A stretch of DNA of 64,000 nt, taken from positions 62,001 to 126,000 of the forward strand of contig NZ_FOLP01000004.1 in NCBI RefSeq assembly GCF_900112425.1, given 5' to 3'. Below the pieces are notes generated by a model. That model had not been told where the DNA came from, searched no databases, and worked only from the letters and a program-made list of their open reading frames with translations. Below, one piece after another: positions 1-9,159 of the stretch (position 1 is the stretch's first letter; every line of letters begins with the position of its first letter). The DNA comes from Variovorax sp. OK212 (GTDB lineage: Bacteria > Pseudomonadota > Gammaproteobacteria > Burkholderiales > Burkholderiaceae_C). The position numbers and the translations under genes were made by a program.

Positions 1-184
1 CCCGGGCAGCCTCGAAGGCCTGGACGACGAGACCACGCTGGGCCGCCGCACCGACTGGCTGCCGCTGGCCGGCGAGGAGCAGTACGCGGGCCTGGGCCAG
101 CGCACGCTGATCAGCGAGGCCGGCGACCATTCGCTGCTCGACCTGCGGCTGGTCGAATTCACGCGGGAGGCCGACCCCGCATGA
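1..184 (+). CDS. tagJ: T6SS accessory protein TagJ/ImpE, C-terminal fragment
   Basis: Only the last 60 codons lie in the window, read in the frame ending with TGA at 182-184. The visible tail has a GRRTDW segment, then GLGQRTLIS and a closing LLDLRLVEF strand. These resemble the C-terminus of the ImpE/TagJ family, in which a tetratricopeptide-like protein binds the sheath component TssB and helps engage ClpV. The stop overlaps the tssE start (ATGA at 181-184), so the two are translationally coupled. Its place just before tssE-F-G-H is the usual one for tagJ. The name rests on a short fragment plus context; the N-terminal part is outside the window. Confidence 0.68.
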   Translation, partial: PGSLEGLDDETTLGRRTDWLPLAGEEQYAGLGQRTLISEAGDHSLLDLRLVEFTREADPA

Positions 185-720
185 GCGCGATGATGGACAT
201 GGACGGCGACCAGCAGGAAAGCGTTGCGCGCGACCGGCTGCAGCCGGTGCTGCTCGACCGCCTGACCGACACCACGCCGCAGACGCGCCAGGAGCGCGCG
301 GGCGCGTTCCTCATGAGCGGCAAGCTGCTGCGCGACTCGGTGCTGCGCGACCTGCAGTGGCTGCTGAACACCGCCAACTTCGGCGCCGACCACGACATCA
401 ACGCCATGCCGCGCGCGCGCCGCTCGGTGCTGAACTACGGCGTGCGCGGCTGGGCCGGCGGACGCATGTCGGAGGTCGACTTCGCCGACGTCGAGGCCGC
501 CATCCGCGCGGCCATCATCGACTTCGAGCCGCGCATCATGAAGGACAGCATCGACGTGCGCTGCGTGACCGACGCGGGCGACCTCGAGCACCACAACCTG
601 CTCGCGCTGGAGATCCGCGGCACGCTGTGGTCGGTGCCGTACCCGATCGAGTTCATCCTGCGCTCCGAGCTGGACCTGGAAAGCGGGCACATGGTGCTGC
701 GGCCGACGGGAGGGCTTTGA
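181..720 (+). CDS. tssE: T6SS baseplate protein TssE (gp25-like)
   Basis: The 179-residue product belongs to the GPW/gp25 family, homologues of phage T4 gp25, which form part of the T6SS baseplate wedge and nucleate the contractile sheath. Visible family features are an N-terminal DRLQPVLLDRLTD helix, a LLRDSVLRDLQWLLNT helix, the SVLNYGVRG strand around residues 82-90, and an acidic C-terminal half with FEPRIM and repeated strands. The first ATG (181) overlaps the tagJ stop; three more Met codons within six residues make the exact start uncertain by a few codons. It is followed by an unusual 142-base gap before tssF, whereas the neighbouring junctions overlap. Confidence 0.92.
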   Translation: MSAMMDMDGDQQESVARDRLQPVLLDRLTDTTPQTRQERAGAFLMSGKLLRDSVLRDLQWLLNTANFGADHDINAMPRARRSVLNYGVRGWAGGRMSEVDFADVEAAIRAAIIDFEPRIMKDSIDVRCVTDAGDLEHHNLLALEIRGTLWSVPYPIEFILRSELDLESGHMVLRPTGGL

Positions 721-865
721 TGCGGCGCGGCGTTCCAGTGACTCCCCGGTCTTCGATTCGAGGAACACCGTGGAACCGGCCTTGCCTGGCCACGGGTGTT
801 GCCCCCGGTGAGGCGGCAGGAGCAGCGACACGAAGTGCGCGAAGCCTGGGGGAGAGTCACTGATG
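718..865. repeat. Palindromic ERIC/MITE-like insertion between tssE and tssF
   Basis: A perfect 9-base inverted repeat, CAGTGACTC at 736-744 and GAGTCACTG at 854-862, encloses about 110 bases. Inside it AACACCGTGG (764-773) can pair with CCACGGGTGTT (789-799) with one bulge. TGATG occurs at both borders: 718-722 contains the tssE stop and 861-865 contains the tssF start. This fits insertion into an ancestral TGATG stop/start overlap with a 5-base duplication, but the left terminal repeat starts 13 bases inside that border, so the duplication may be accidental. The right arm includes the purine run (848-854) that would serve as the tssF ribosome binding site. Confidence 0.5.
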
Positions 866-2749
866 GACGCCAAGCTCCTCGACTACTACAACCGCGAGCT
901 CACGTACATGCACGAGCTCGGTGCCGAGTTCGCGCAGCGCTACCCGAAGATCGCGGGGCGCCTGGGCATGCGCGGCATCGAGGTCAGCGACCCGTATGTG
1001 GAGCGCCTGCTCGAAGGCTTCAGCTTTCTCACCGCGCGCATCCAGCTGAAGATGGACGCGGAGTTTCCGCGCTTCTCGCAGCGGCTGCTCGAGGTGGTGT
1101 ACCCCAACTTCCTGGCGCCGCTGCCCGCCATGGCCGTGGTGCAGATCGACGGCAACCTCAACGAAGGTTCGCTGAAGGCCGGCTACGAACTGCCGCGCCA
1201 CACCATCCTGCGCGGTCGCATGATCAAGGGCGAGCAGACGGCCTGCGAGTTCCGCACCGGCCACGCCGTCACGCTGTGGCCCATCCGCATCGCCGAGGCC
1301 GGCATCGGCCCGGTGCCGGCGGACATCGCGCATGCCATGCCCGTGGTCGCGCGCCAGGCCAGGAGCGCCATCACCATCAAGCTCGAGGCGGTGGGCGGCG
1401 CGCGCTTTGCCGACATGCCGCTGGACCGGCTCGAGTTCTTCCTGTCGGGTGCCGAGCTGCATGCGCTGCGGGTGCTCGAGCTCGCGACGCACCACGGCGT
1501 GGGTGTCGTGTGCCGCAGCGGCCCTGGTGCAGGTGGTGCGGGCGGTGGTGCGCGCATCGTGCCGCTGGGCGACGATGCCATCAAGCATGAGGGCTTCGAC
1601 CCCGACCAGGCGCTGCTGCCCTACGACGCGCGCTCGTTCCAGGGCTACCGCCTGCTGCACGAGTACTTCGCGTTCCCCGACCGCTACCTGTTCTTCAGCG
1701 TGAACAAGCTGCGAGCGGCGGCCTCGGCCATGGGCGGCACCACGATGGAGATCGTGATCCTGCTCGACCGTGCCGACGCCGACCTCGAACGGCTGGTGGA
1801 CGCCAAGCACTTCTCGCTGTTCTGCACGCCCATCATCAACCTCGTGCCGCGCCGCAGCGACCGCATCCCGGTGGGGCCGGGCCAGCACGAGCACCATGCG
1901 GTGATCGACCGCACGCGGCCGCGCGACTTCGAGATCTTCACCGTCGAGCGCGTCACCGGCCACATGGCCAACGGCTCGGAGGAGCGCGAGTTTCGGCCCT
2001 TCCTCGGCTCGTTCGCGGCCGACGACGGCGACTTCGGCGCCTACTTCTCGCTGCGCCGCGAGCCTCGCCTGGTGTCCGACCGCGCGCGGGCCCAAGGCAC
2101 GCGCACCAGCTACACGGGCAGCGAGGTCTACGTGTCGCTGGTGGACCAGCAAGACGCGCCGTTCCCGCACACGCTGCGCCACATCACGCTGGACGCGCTG
2201 TGCACCAACCGCGACCTGCCGCTGCTGCTGCCGACCGGGCTCGAGTCGGACTTCACGCTGCGCGTGTCGGCGCCGGTGCGCTCCATCCGCATCCTGCGCG
2301 GGCCTTCGCGGCCGTACCCCGCGCTGGCCGAAGGCGCGCTCACCTGGCGCCTCATCAGCCACCTGGGCCTGAACTACCTGAGCCTCACCGACGTCGATGC
2401 CGCGCAGGGCGCCTCGGCACTGCGCGAAATGCTCGACCTGTACGGCAACCTCGCCGACCCGTCGGTGCGCCGCCAGATCCAGGGCGTGCGCTCGATGGCG
2501 CTGGCGCCGGTGTTCCGCCGCCTGCCCGAGCCGGGCCCGATCGTGTTCGGCCGCGGCGTGGAGATCGCGCTGAAGATCGACGAGGTCGCCTTCTCGGGCG
2601 CGAGCCCTTACCTGTTCGGCGCCGTGCTGGAGCAGTTCTTCAGCAGGCACGTGTCGCTCAATGCGTTCACCGAGTTCGCGCTGTCGAGCCTGCAGCGCGG
2701 CGAGATCGCGCGCTGGACGCCGCGCGTGGGACGCCGCCCCGCCGTATGA
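863..2749 (+). CDS. tssF: T6SS baseplate protein TssF (VasA/ImpG)
   Basis: The 628-residue protein matches the TssF family in length and opening: LLDYYNRELTYMHELG near the N-terminus, FAQRYPKIAGRL, then DPYVERLLEGFSFLTARI. TssF pairs with TssG in the cytoplasmic baseplate wedge, comparable to T4 gp6/gp7, and anchors the baseplate to TssK. Other family-like stretches are FPRFSQRLLEVVYPNFLAPLP and the C-terminal GRGVEIALKIDE strand. The start at 863 follows a purine-rich site (GGGGGAGAG). The stop (TGA 2747-2749) overlaps the tssG start as ATGA. No transmembrane segment or enzyme motif is expected or seen. Confidence 0.96.
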   Translation: MDAKLLDYYNRELTYMHELGAEFAQRYPKIAGRLGMRGIEVSDPYVERLLEGFSFLTARIQLKMDAEFPRFSQRLLEVVYPNFLAPLPAMAVVQIDGNLNEGSLKAGYELPRHTILRGRMIKGEQTACEFRTGHAVTLWPIRIAEAGIGPVPADIAHAMPVVARQARSAITIKLEAVGGARFADMPLDRLEFFLSGAELHALRVLELATHHGVGVVCRSGPGAGGAGGGARIVPLGDDAIKHEGFDPDQALLPYDARSFQGYRLLHEYFAFPDRYLFFSVNKLRAAASAMGGTTMEIVILLDRADADLERLVDAKHFSLFCTPIINLVPRRSDRIPVGPGQHEHHAVIDRTRPRDFEIFTVERVTGHMANGSEEREFRPFLGSFAADDGDFGAYFSLRREPRLVSDRARAQGTRTSYTGSEVYVSLVDQQDAPFPHTLRHITLDALCTNRDLPLLLPTGLESDFTLRVSAPVRSIRILRGPSRPYPALAEGALTWRLISHLGLNYLSLTDVDAAQGASALREMLDLYGNLADPSVRRQIQGVRSMALAPVFRRLPEPGPIVFGRGVEIALKIDEVAFSGASPYLFGAVLEQFFSRHVSLNAFTEFALSSLQRGEIARWTPRVGRRPAV

Positions 2750-3960
2750 GCGAAGCGGGCTTCACCGACGGCATGCAGGCCACGCCGGCCGAAGACGGCG
2801 AGCTGGCGGTGGACGCGGCCGAGCGCCGCGGCGCCGCGCCATATGCGCCACACGCACCATACGCGCAAGGCAGCACGCCGGCCGCGCCGCCGCGCGGCGT
2901 GCCGCAAGCCGACCCCGTGCTCTGGGCCCGGCTGGTCGAGCAGCCCTTCGAGCACGACCTGTTCATGCTGCTGCGCCGCCTCGACGCGCAGGGCGGCCAC
3001 CCGCTGCTGGGCCGCGCGCCGCGTCCGGTCGACGAGCCGCTGCGGCTGGGGCAGGAGCCCTCGATGGCGTTCGCGCCGTCGAACGTGTCGGGCGTGGACG
3101 TCGATGGCGACGGCCCGCCGCGCATCTCGATCTACGGCTTCGGCCTGTTCGGCCCCAACGGCCCGCTGCCGCTGCACCTGACCGAGTACGCGCGCGAGCG
3201 CAAGCGCCACCACGCCGACGACACCCTCAGCGCGTTCGCCGACCTGTTCCATCACCGGCTCATTCTGCTGTTCTACCGGGCCTGGGCCGACGCCCAATCG
3301 GTCAACAGCCTGGACCGCCCCGACGGCCACCGCTTCGTCGACTACGTGGCCAGCCTCATGAACATGGGGCAGCCCGGCCTGAAGGAGCGCGACCGCATCG
3401 CCGACCATGCGCGCACCTTCATGGCCGGCCATCTCGTGCGCCAGACGCGCAACCCCGAGGGCCTGATCCAGATCCTCAAGCTCTACTTCGACGTGCCCGT
3501 GCGCGTCGAGGAATTCGTGAGCGACTGGGTGATGATCGACGAGCGCGAGGTCAGCCGGCTCGGCCTGTTCGGGCGCAACAACCGGCTCGGCGGCGGCGCC
3601 ACCATCGGCCTGGCCGTGCGCGACGCGCAGAGCAAGTTCCGCCTCGAGCTCGGGCCGCTCTCGCAGGAGGAGTTCCGCGAGTTCCTGCCCGGCAGCAAGC
3701 GGCTGCAGCAGGTGGTCGACTGGGTGCGCCAGTACGTGGGCATCGAGTTCGCGTGGGAGCTGCGCCTGGTGCTCAAGAAGCAGGACGCGCGCCCCACCCA
3801 GCTTGGCGGCAGCCAGCGCCTGGGCTGGGGCAGCTGGCTCGGCACGCGCCTGGCGGACACCGACGCCGGCGACATGGTGTTCCAGCCCGAAGCATTGTTT
3901 TCCCGTTCCGCATCGGCGGCACCCGCTGCCGCATCCGCATCTTCTTCCATGGGTTTATGA
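2746..3960 (+). CDS. tssG: T6SS baseplate protein TssG (VasB/ImpH)
   Basis: This 404-residue protein carries TssG hallmarks: an EHDLFMLLRRLDA helix, LGQEPSMAFAPSNV, the YGFGLFGPNGPLPLHLTEYARER core, and FYRAWADAQSVNSLDRPD. TssG is the second baseplate wedge subunit and joins TssF to the TssK trimers. The start was set at 2746 because it overlaps the tssF stop by four bases. The first 60 residues are an Ala/Pro-rich, low-complexity leader longer than is typical for the family, so a later internal start cannot be excluded. The stop at 3958-3960 again overlaps the next start (ATGA), continuing the coupled tssF-G-H block. Confidence 0.95.
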   Translation: MSEAGFTDGMQATPAEDGELAVDAAERRGAAPYAPHAPYAQGSTPAAPPRGVPQADPVLWARLVEQPFEHDLFMLLRRLDAQGGHPLLGRAPRPVDEPLRLGQEPSMAFAPSNVSGVDVDGDGPPRISIYGFGLFGPNGPLPLHLTEYARERKRHHADDTLSAFADLFHHRLILLFYRAWADAQSVNSLDRPDGHRFVDYVASLMNMGQPGLKERDRIADHARTFMAGHLVRQTRNPEGLIQILKLYFDVPVRVEEFVSDWVMIDEREVSRLGLFGRNNRLGGGATIGLAVRDAQSKFRLELGPLSQEEFREFLPGSKRLQQVVDWVRQYVGIEFAWELRLVLKKQDARPTQLGGSQRLGWGSWLGTRLADTDAGDMVFQPEALFSRSASAAPAAASASSSMGL

Positions 3961-6713
3961 CCGACATCCGCCGCGTCTCTCTGTTCTCCAAGCTCAACCC
4001 GATGCTCTACAAGGCATTGGAAACCGCCACCGCGTTCGCCAAGCTGCGCGGCAACGCGTATGTCGAACTCGTGCACTGGCTGCACCAGATCCTGCAGCTG
4101 CAGGACAGCGACATGCTGCGCATCATCAAGCGCGCGGGCCTGAACCTCGACGCGGTCGAGCAGGACATGGTGCGCGCGCTCGACCGGCTGCCGCACGGCG
4201 CCACCTCGATCAGCGACATCTCCGAGCACGTCGACAACGCGGTCGAACGTGCATGGGTCTACGCCAGCCTGCGCTTCGAGGCCACCTCGATCCGCGGCGC
4301 CTACCTGCTGGCCGGCATCATCAAGACGCCGGGCCTGCGGCAGGTGCTCTCGGGCATCTCGCGCGAGTTCGACAAGATCGTGCCCGACGTGCTGGTGGCG
4401 CAGCTCGCGCCCTGGACCGAAGGCTCGCCCGAAGACGACTTCGATGCCACGCCCAGCGCCGGCGCCGCAGCAGGCGCACCCGCCATTTCGCACCAGGGCG
4501 ACGGCCCCGCGGCCGGCGGCTCGGCGCTGGCCAAGTACGCGAGCGACCTCACCGCCAAGGCGCGCGCGGGCGAGCTCGACCCGGTGTACGGCCGCGACGA
4601 CGAGATCCGCCAGATCATCGACATCCTCATGCGCCGCCGGCAGAACAACCCGCTGCTCACCGGCGAGGCCGGCGTGGGCAAGACGGCGGTGGTCGAAGGG
4701 CTGGCTTCGCGCCTGGCCTCGGGCGACGTGCCGCCCTCGCTGAAGGACGTGTCGCTGTGGGTGCTCGACCCCACGCTGCTGCAGGCCGGCGCGGGCGTGA
4801 AGGGCGAGTTCGAGCAGCGCCTGCGCCAGGTGATCGACGAGGTCGAGAAGAGCCCCAGGCCCATCGTGCTGTTCGTCGACGAGGTGCACACGCTGGTGGG
4901 CGCGGGCGGCACGGCCGGCACCGGCGATGCGGCCAACCTGCTCAAGCCGGCGCTCGCACGCGGACGGCTGCGCACCATCGGCGCCACCACCTGGTCGGAG
5001 TACAAGAAGTACATCGAGAAAGACCCGGCGCTCACGCGGCGCTTCCAGACCATCCAGGTGCACGAGCCCACCGAGCCCAAGGCCGTGATCATGCTGCGCG
5101 GCATCTCGGCCGAGCTGGAGAAGCACCACGGTGTGCTCATTCTCGACGCCGCGCTCGAGGCGGCCGTGAGCCTGTCGCACCGCTACATTCCCGCGCGCCA
5201 GCTGCCCGACAAGGCCGTGAGCCTGCTCGACACGGCGTGCGCGCGCGTGGCATTGAGCCAGCATGCGCTGCCCGCGGCCATCGAAGACCTGCAGCGGCGC
5301 ATCGAGGTACTGAACATCGAGTCGGGCATCGCGGGGCGCGAGGCCGCCATCGGCGTGGGCGAGCACCAGCGCGTGGAAGACATCGCGGCCCTGGTCGCGC
5401 AGGCACGGGCCGAGCTCGCGCTGCTGGAGGCACGGCGCGTGGAAGAAAGCGCGCTGGTCGAGCGCATCGTGGCATTGCGCAAACTGCTGTCGCCGGCGGC
5501 GGTGCCGGTGCAGGCCGAAGCACCGGGCGATGGAAAGAGCGAGGCCGATGAAGCGCGCGAGGCCGATGAAGAGAGCAAGGCCGACGTGCCACCGGTCGAA
5601 CCCGCGCGCCCGCCCGAAGACATCCGCGCCGAACTCGACGACGCGCAGGACAAGCTCGTGCAGCTGCAGGGCGAGTCGCCGCTGATCCTCGCGGCGGTGG
5701 ACGCGCAGGCCATCGCCACCGTGGTGGCCGACTGGACCGGCATTCCCATCGGCCGCATGGTGCGCGACGACGCGCAGTCGGTGCTCAAGCTCGGCGAGAT
5801 CCTGTCGGCGCGCGTGGTCGCGCAGCCCGATGCGCTGGAGACCATCTCGCGGCGCATCCGCACCGCACGCGCGCGGCTGGACAACCCCAACAAGCCGGTC
5901 GGCGTGTTCCTGCTGTGCGGCCCCTCGGGCGTGGGCAAGACCGAGACCGCGCTGGCGCTGTCGGAGGCGCTGTACGGCGGCGAGCAGAACCTCGTCACCA
6001 TCAACATGAGCGAGTTCCAGGAGTCGCACACCGTCTCCACGCTGAAGGGTGCGCCGCCCGGCTACGTGGGCTACGGCGAAGGCGGCGTGCTCACCGAGGC
6101 CGTGCGCCGCCGGCCCTACAGCGTGGTGCTGCTCGACGAGATCGAGAAGGCCCACACCGACGTGCACGAGATCTTCTTCCAGGTGTTCGACAAGGGCTGG
6201 ATGGAAGACGGCGAGGGCCGCCACATCGACTTTCGCAACACCGTGATCATCATGACCTCCAACGTCGGCACCGACCTGGTCATGCAGCTGTGCGAAGACC
6301 CGAGCCTGCGCCCCGACCCCGAACCGCTGGCCACCGCGTTGCGCGAGCCGCTGCTCAAAGTGTTCGCGCCCGCGCTGCTGGGCCGCCTGGTTGTAGTGCC
6401 TTATTACCCGTTGCACGCAGAGGCGTTGCATCGCATCATCCGACTCCAGCTCGATCGCATCGCGGCGCGCCTGCAGGCGAACCACGGCATTGCATTGGCT
6501 TACAACGACAGCGCCGTCGAACTGGTCGCGCGGCGCTGTACGGCCATAGAGTCGGGTGGACGGATGATCGATGCGATCCTCACGCACACCATCCTTCCGC
6601 GATTGAGCGAGGAAGTCATCGGCGCCACCGTGAGTGCGCGCAAGCTCGCCGCGGTGCAGCTGAGCGCCGCCGGAGACGACTTTCATTACGAATTTTCTGA
6701 GGCCGAACGCTGA
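3957..6713 (+). CDS. tssH: T6SS AAA+ disaggregase TssH/ClpV
   Basis: ClpV disassembles the contracted TssB/TssC sheath using ATP so that subunits can be reused. The 918-residue product has the Clp N-domain (1-150), a first AAA+ module with Walker A GEAGVGKT at 236-243 and Walker B ending D308-E309, the coiled middle domain, and a second AAA+ module with GPSGVGKT at 655-662 and D727-E728. A charged low-complexity insertion of about 35 residues (rich in Glu, Ala, Asp and Lys, roughly 520-555) interrupts the middle region and is not typical. The start overlaps the tssG stop. The long upstream extension of the same frame is a shadow of tssG. Confidence 0.97.
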   Translation: MTDIRRVSLFSKLNPMLYKALETATAFAKLRGNAYVELVHWLHQILQLQDSDMLRIIKRAGLNLDAVEQDMVRALDRLPHGATSISDISEHVDNAVERAWVYASLRFEATSIRGAYLLAGIIKTPGLRQVLSGISREFDKIVPDVLVAQLAPWTEGSPEDDFDATPSAGAAAGAPAISHQGDGPAAGGSALAKYASDLTAKARAGELDPVYGRDDEIRQIIDILMRRRQNNPLLTGEAGVGKTAVVEGLASRLASGDVPPSLKDVSLWVLDPTLLQAGAGVKGEFEQRLRQVIDEVEKSPRPIVLFVDEVHTLVGAGGTAGTGDAANLLKPALARGRLRTIGATTWSEYKKYIEKDPALTRRFQTIQVHEPTEPKAVIMLRGISAELEKHHGVLILDAALEAAVSLSHRYIPARQLPDKAVSLLDTACARVALSQHALPAAIEDLQRRIEVLNIESGIAGREAAIGVGEHQRVEDIAALVAQARAELALLEARRVEESALVERIVALRKLLSPAAVPVQAEAPGDGKSEADEAREADEESKADVPPVEPARPPEDIRAELDDAQDKLVQLQGESPLILAAVDAQAIATVVADWTGIPIGRMVRDDAQSVLKLGEILSARVVAQPDALETISRRIRTARARLDNPNKPVGVFLLCGPSGVGKTETALALSEALYGGEQNLVTINMSEFQESHTVSTLKGAPPGYVGYGEGGVLTEAVRRRPYSVVLLDEIEKAHTDVHEIFFQVFDKGWMEDGEGRHIDFRNTVIIMTSNVGTDLVMQLCEDPSLRPDPEPLATALREPLLKVFAPALLGRLVVVPYYPLHAEALHRIIRLQLDRIAARLQANHGIALAYNDSAVELVARRCTAIESGGRMIDAILTHTILPRLSEEVIGATVSARKLAAVQLSAAGDDFHYEFSEAER

Positions 6714-6745
6714 TGCGAGAGGCAAGCCAAGAAAGGGAGTAGCCC

Positions 6746-9115
6746 ATGGACCGTGTCGTCAAAGCCCATACGCCGCTTGGAGAAGAGCAGCTGATGTTCC
6801 GTTCGATGAACGGCACGGAAGGCCTGTCGCAGCTGTTCGAGTTCGAGGTCGACCTGCTGAGCCCGAGCGCCACGATCGACATGCAGTCGGTGTTGGGCAA
6901 GCCGCTGTCGCTCGAGATCCAGACGGCCGGCGCGCCGCGCTTCCTGAGCGGGCAGGTGGTGCGCTTCTCGATGATCGGGCGCGAGGGCCGCACCTCGCGC
7001 CACACGGTCTACCGCGCCACCGTGCGCCCCTGGCTCTGGTACCTGACGCGCACGAGCGGCTACCGCATCTTCCAGAACAAGACCGTGGTCGAGATGCTCG
7101 AGGAGGTGTTCGCCGACTACAACTTCGCCTTCGAGAAGAAGCTCACCGCCTCGTACCGGCAGTGGGAGCATTGCGCGCAGTACAACGAGAGCGACTTCGC
7201 ATTCGTCAGCCGGCTCATGGAGCTGGAAGGCATCTACTACTACTTCAAGCATGAGCAGAACCAGCACACGCTGGTGCTGGCGGACGACATCGGCGCGCAC
7301 GATCCGATGCCCGGCTACGAAACCATCGACTGCTTCGCGTCCGACCGCGATGTGACGCAGGACATCGAGGTGATCGACGACTGGCGCGTGACCGGCGAGG
7401 TGCGCACCGGCCGCTACACGGTGGACGACTTCAACTTCAGCACGCCGGGCAGCGACCTGACGACCGTGCGCGCCCAGCCGCAACCGCACGATCACGCCGA
7501 CTACGAGATGTACGAGTGGCTGGGCGAGTTCACGAATCCGGGCGAAGGCGAGCACTACGCGCGCGTGCGGCTCGAGGAGGTGCAGGCGCTGGGCGACCGC
7601 AGCGAAGGCCACGCCACCGTGCGCGGCATGGCGCCCGGCTACAAGTTCACGATGCGGAGTTCGCCGCGCCCGGACGACAACCGCGAGTACCTGATCGTGT
7701 CGGTGGTGTATGCGCTGCGCGAGGGCGGCTACGCCACGGGCGCCGAGCCGGGCGAGTACAGCTTCGCCTTCGCGGTGCAGCCCACGTCGCTGCCGTATCG
7801 CGCGCCCCGCGTCACGGACGTGCCGCGCACCAGCGGTCCGCAGACGGCCGTGGTGGTGGGCCCCGAGGGCGAGGAGATCTGGACCGACCAGTACGGCCGC
7901 GTGAAGGTGCAGTTCCGCTGGGACCGCAGCGGCCGGCGCAACGAGAACTGCTCGTGCTTCGTGCGCGTGTCGCAGGTGTTCGCGGGCGACGGCTTCGGCA
8001 CGGTGTTCACGCCGCGCATCGGGCAGGAGGTGATCGTCGACTTCATCGGCGGCCACGCCGACCGCCCCATCATCACAGGGCGCGTGTACAACCCGCGCCA
8101 CATGCCGCCCTTCTCGCTGCCGGGCGAGGACACCAAGAGCGGGCTGGTCACGCGCTCCACGCCGGGCGGTTCGGCGGCCACGGCGAACTCGCTGGTGTTC
8201 GAGGACAAGATGGGCGCCGAGTTCGTGGCGCTGCATGCCGAGCGCAACCTCGACGTGTCGGTCGAGGCCGACGAGACGCACGACACGGGCGGCTCCCGCA
8301 CCACGGTGATCACCGGGCACGAGTCGGCCACCTACAAGTCGGGCGAGGAGCGCCACATCACCGAAGGCGCGGTGGAGACCATCGACGGCGGCGAGACGCG
8401 AACCGTCACCGGCGGTGCCGTCGAGTCGGTCTCGGGCAGCGAGACGCGCACCATCACCGAAGGCGCGAGCGAGACCGTCATCGGTGGCCAGCAGCGCGCG
8501 GTGCTGGGCGGAAAGAACCAGCTGATCATCGGCGGCGTGGTGGAAACCAACCTCGGGCCGTTCAGCGAACTGACGGTCGGGCCGGTGATCGACACCACCA
8601 TCGGGCCGGTGATCGAGACCGTCTTCGGCACGTCGACGCGCACCGTCACCAGCGCCACCACCGACACCCTGCAGTCGACGCTGACGGAGAACATCACGGG
8701 CAACCACACCAGCACCGTGAGCGGCGGCGACTACATCGGCAAGGCGAAGAACATCAAGATCGACGCCACGGCCGGCAACATCGACATCACGGCGCCGGCC
8801 ACCATCACCATCCAGGGCACGCACCTCTACCTGAAGCACAGCGCCTTCCAGTGGGACTACGCGCCGGTGAAGGGCGCGTCCTCGTGGGCCAGCGTGGTGG
8901 CGAACGGCGCCACCAGCTTCTCGTCGGGGGTGTCGAATTCCAACCTGGGCCTGGCGCTCAACTTCTCGGGCGCGGGCTTCGAACTCTTCGGCGCCAAGGA
9001 GTCGCTGGGTGGCTTTACCAGCACGCAGGCTGCGTTCAAGGAGGACAACTGGGGCGCGGACATCAACACCTTCGGCCTGGCCTCGCGCATCGGCATGCTG
9101 TTCAGCTTCTTCTAG
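6746..9115 (+). CDS. vgrG: T6SS spike protein VgrG
   Basis: VgrG trimers form the puncturing spike of the T6SS, combining gp27-like and gp5-like folds. The 789-residue product shows the N-terminal gp27 part (LFEFEVDLLSP, then YNESDFAFVSRLMELEGIYYYF near 150-170), the OB-fold junction (GPEGEEIWTDQYGRVKVQFRWD, around residue 370), and from about 490 a repetitive gp5 needle of GG-E-T-R-TVT-type units. The last ~90 residues after YLKHS form a Gly/Ala/Phe-rich extension with no recognised toxin domain. A GGGAG site sits 8 bases upstream of ATG. It heads the delivery island, suggesting the downstream DUF4150 tip caps this spike. Confidence 0.97.
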   Translation: MDRVVKAHTPLGEEQLMFRSMNGTEGLSQLFEFEVDLLSPSATIDMQSVLGKPLSLEIQTAGAPRFLSGQVVRFSMIGREGRTSRHTVYRATVRPWLWYLTRTSGYRIFQNKTVVEMLEEVFADYNFAFEKKLTASYRQWEHCAQYNESDFAFVSRLMELEGIYYYFKHEQNQHTLVLADDIGAHDPMPGYETIDCFASDRDVTQDIEVIDDWRVTGEVRTGRYTVDDFNFSTPGSDLTTVRAQPQPHDHADYEMYEWLGEFTNPGEGEHYARVRLEEVQALGDRSEGHATVRGMAPGYKFTMRSSPRPDDNREYLIVSVVYALREGGYATGAEPGEYSFAFAVQPTSLPYRAPRVTDVPRTSGPQTAVVVGPEGEEIWTDQYGRVKVQFRWDRSGRRNENCSCFVRVSQVFAGDGFGTVFTPRIGQEVIVDFIGGHADRPIITGRVYNPRHMPPFSLPGEDTKSGLVTRSTPGGSAATANSLVFEDKMGAEFVALHAERNLDVSVEADETHDTGGSRTTVITGHESATYKSGEERHITEGAVETIDGGETRTVTGGAVESVSGSETRTITEGASETVIGGQQRAVLGGKNQLIIGGVVETNLGPFSELTVGPVIDTTIGPVIETVFGTSTRTVTSATTDTLQSTLTENITGNHTSTVSGGDYIGKAKNIKIDATAGNIDITAPATITIQGTHLYLKHSAFQWDYAPVKGASSWASVVANGATSFSSGVSNSNLGLALNFSGAGFELFGAKESLGGFTSTQAAFKEDNWGADINTFGLASRIGMLFSFF

Positions 9116-9159
9116 GTCCCCTGCGCGGGCGCAGGTCCGCGCAGGCCCGGTGACACGCA

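Noticed and set aside
736..862. Cobalamin or other riboswitch between tssE and tssF
   Set aside because: Some CCGG-rich pieces resemble a riboswitch core, but the conserved order of motifs is missing, and the terminal inverted repeats and border TGATG fit an inserted palindrome better.
857..2650. Long antisense reading frame over tssF
   Set aside because: The tssF frame shows clear family motifs and translational coupling; the antisense product is His/Arg-rich with no domain. This is typical third-position GC shadow.
3483..6725. Antisense frame of over 1000 codons across tssG and tssH
   Set aside because: It is a shadow of clpV, lacks recognisable motifs, and spans two genes.
181..9115. Prophage tail module
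   Set aside because: gp25-like, spike and needle proteins are present, but with clpV, tssF, tssG, tssK, tssL and tssM this is a T6SS; no capsid, terminase or integrase was seen.
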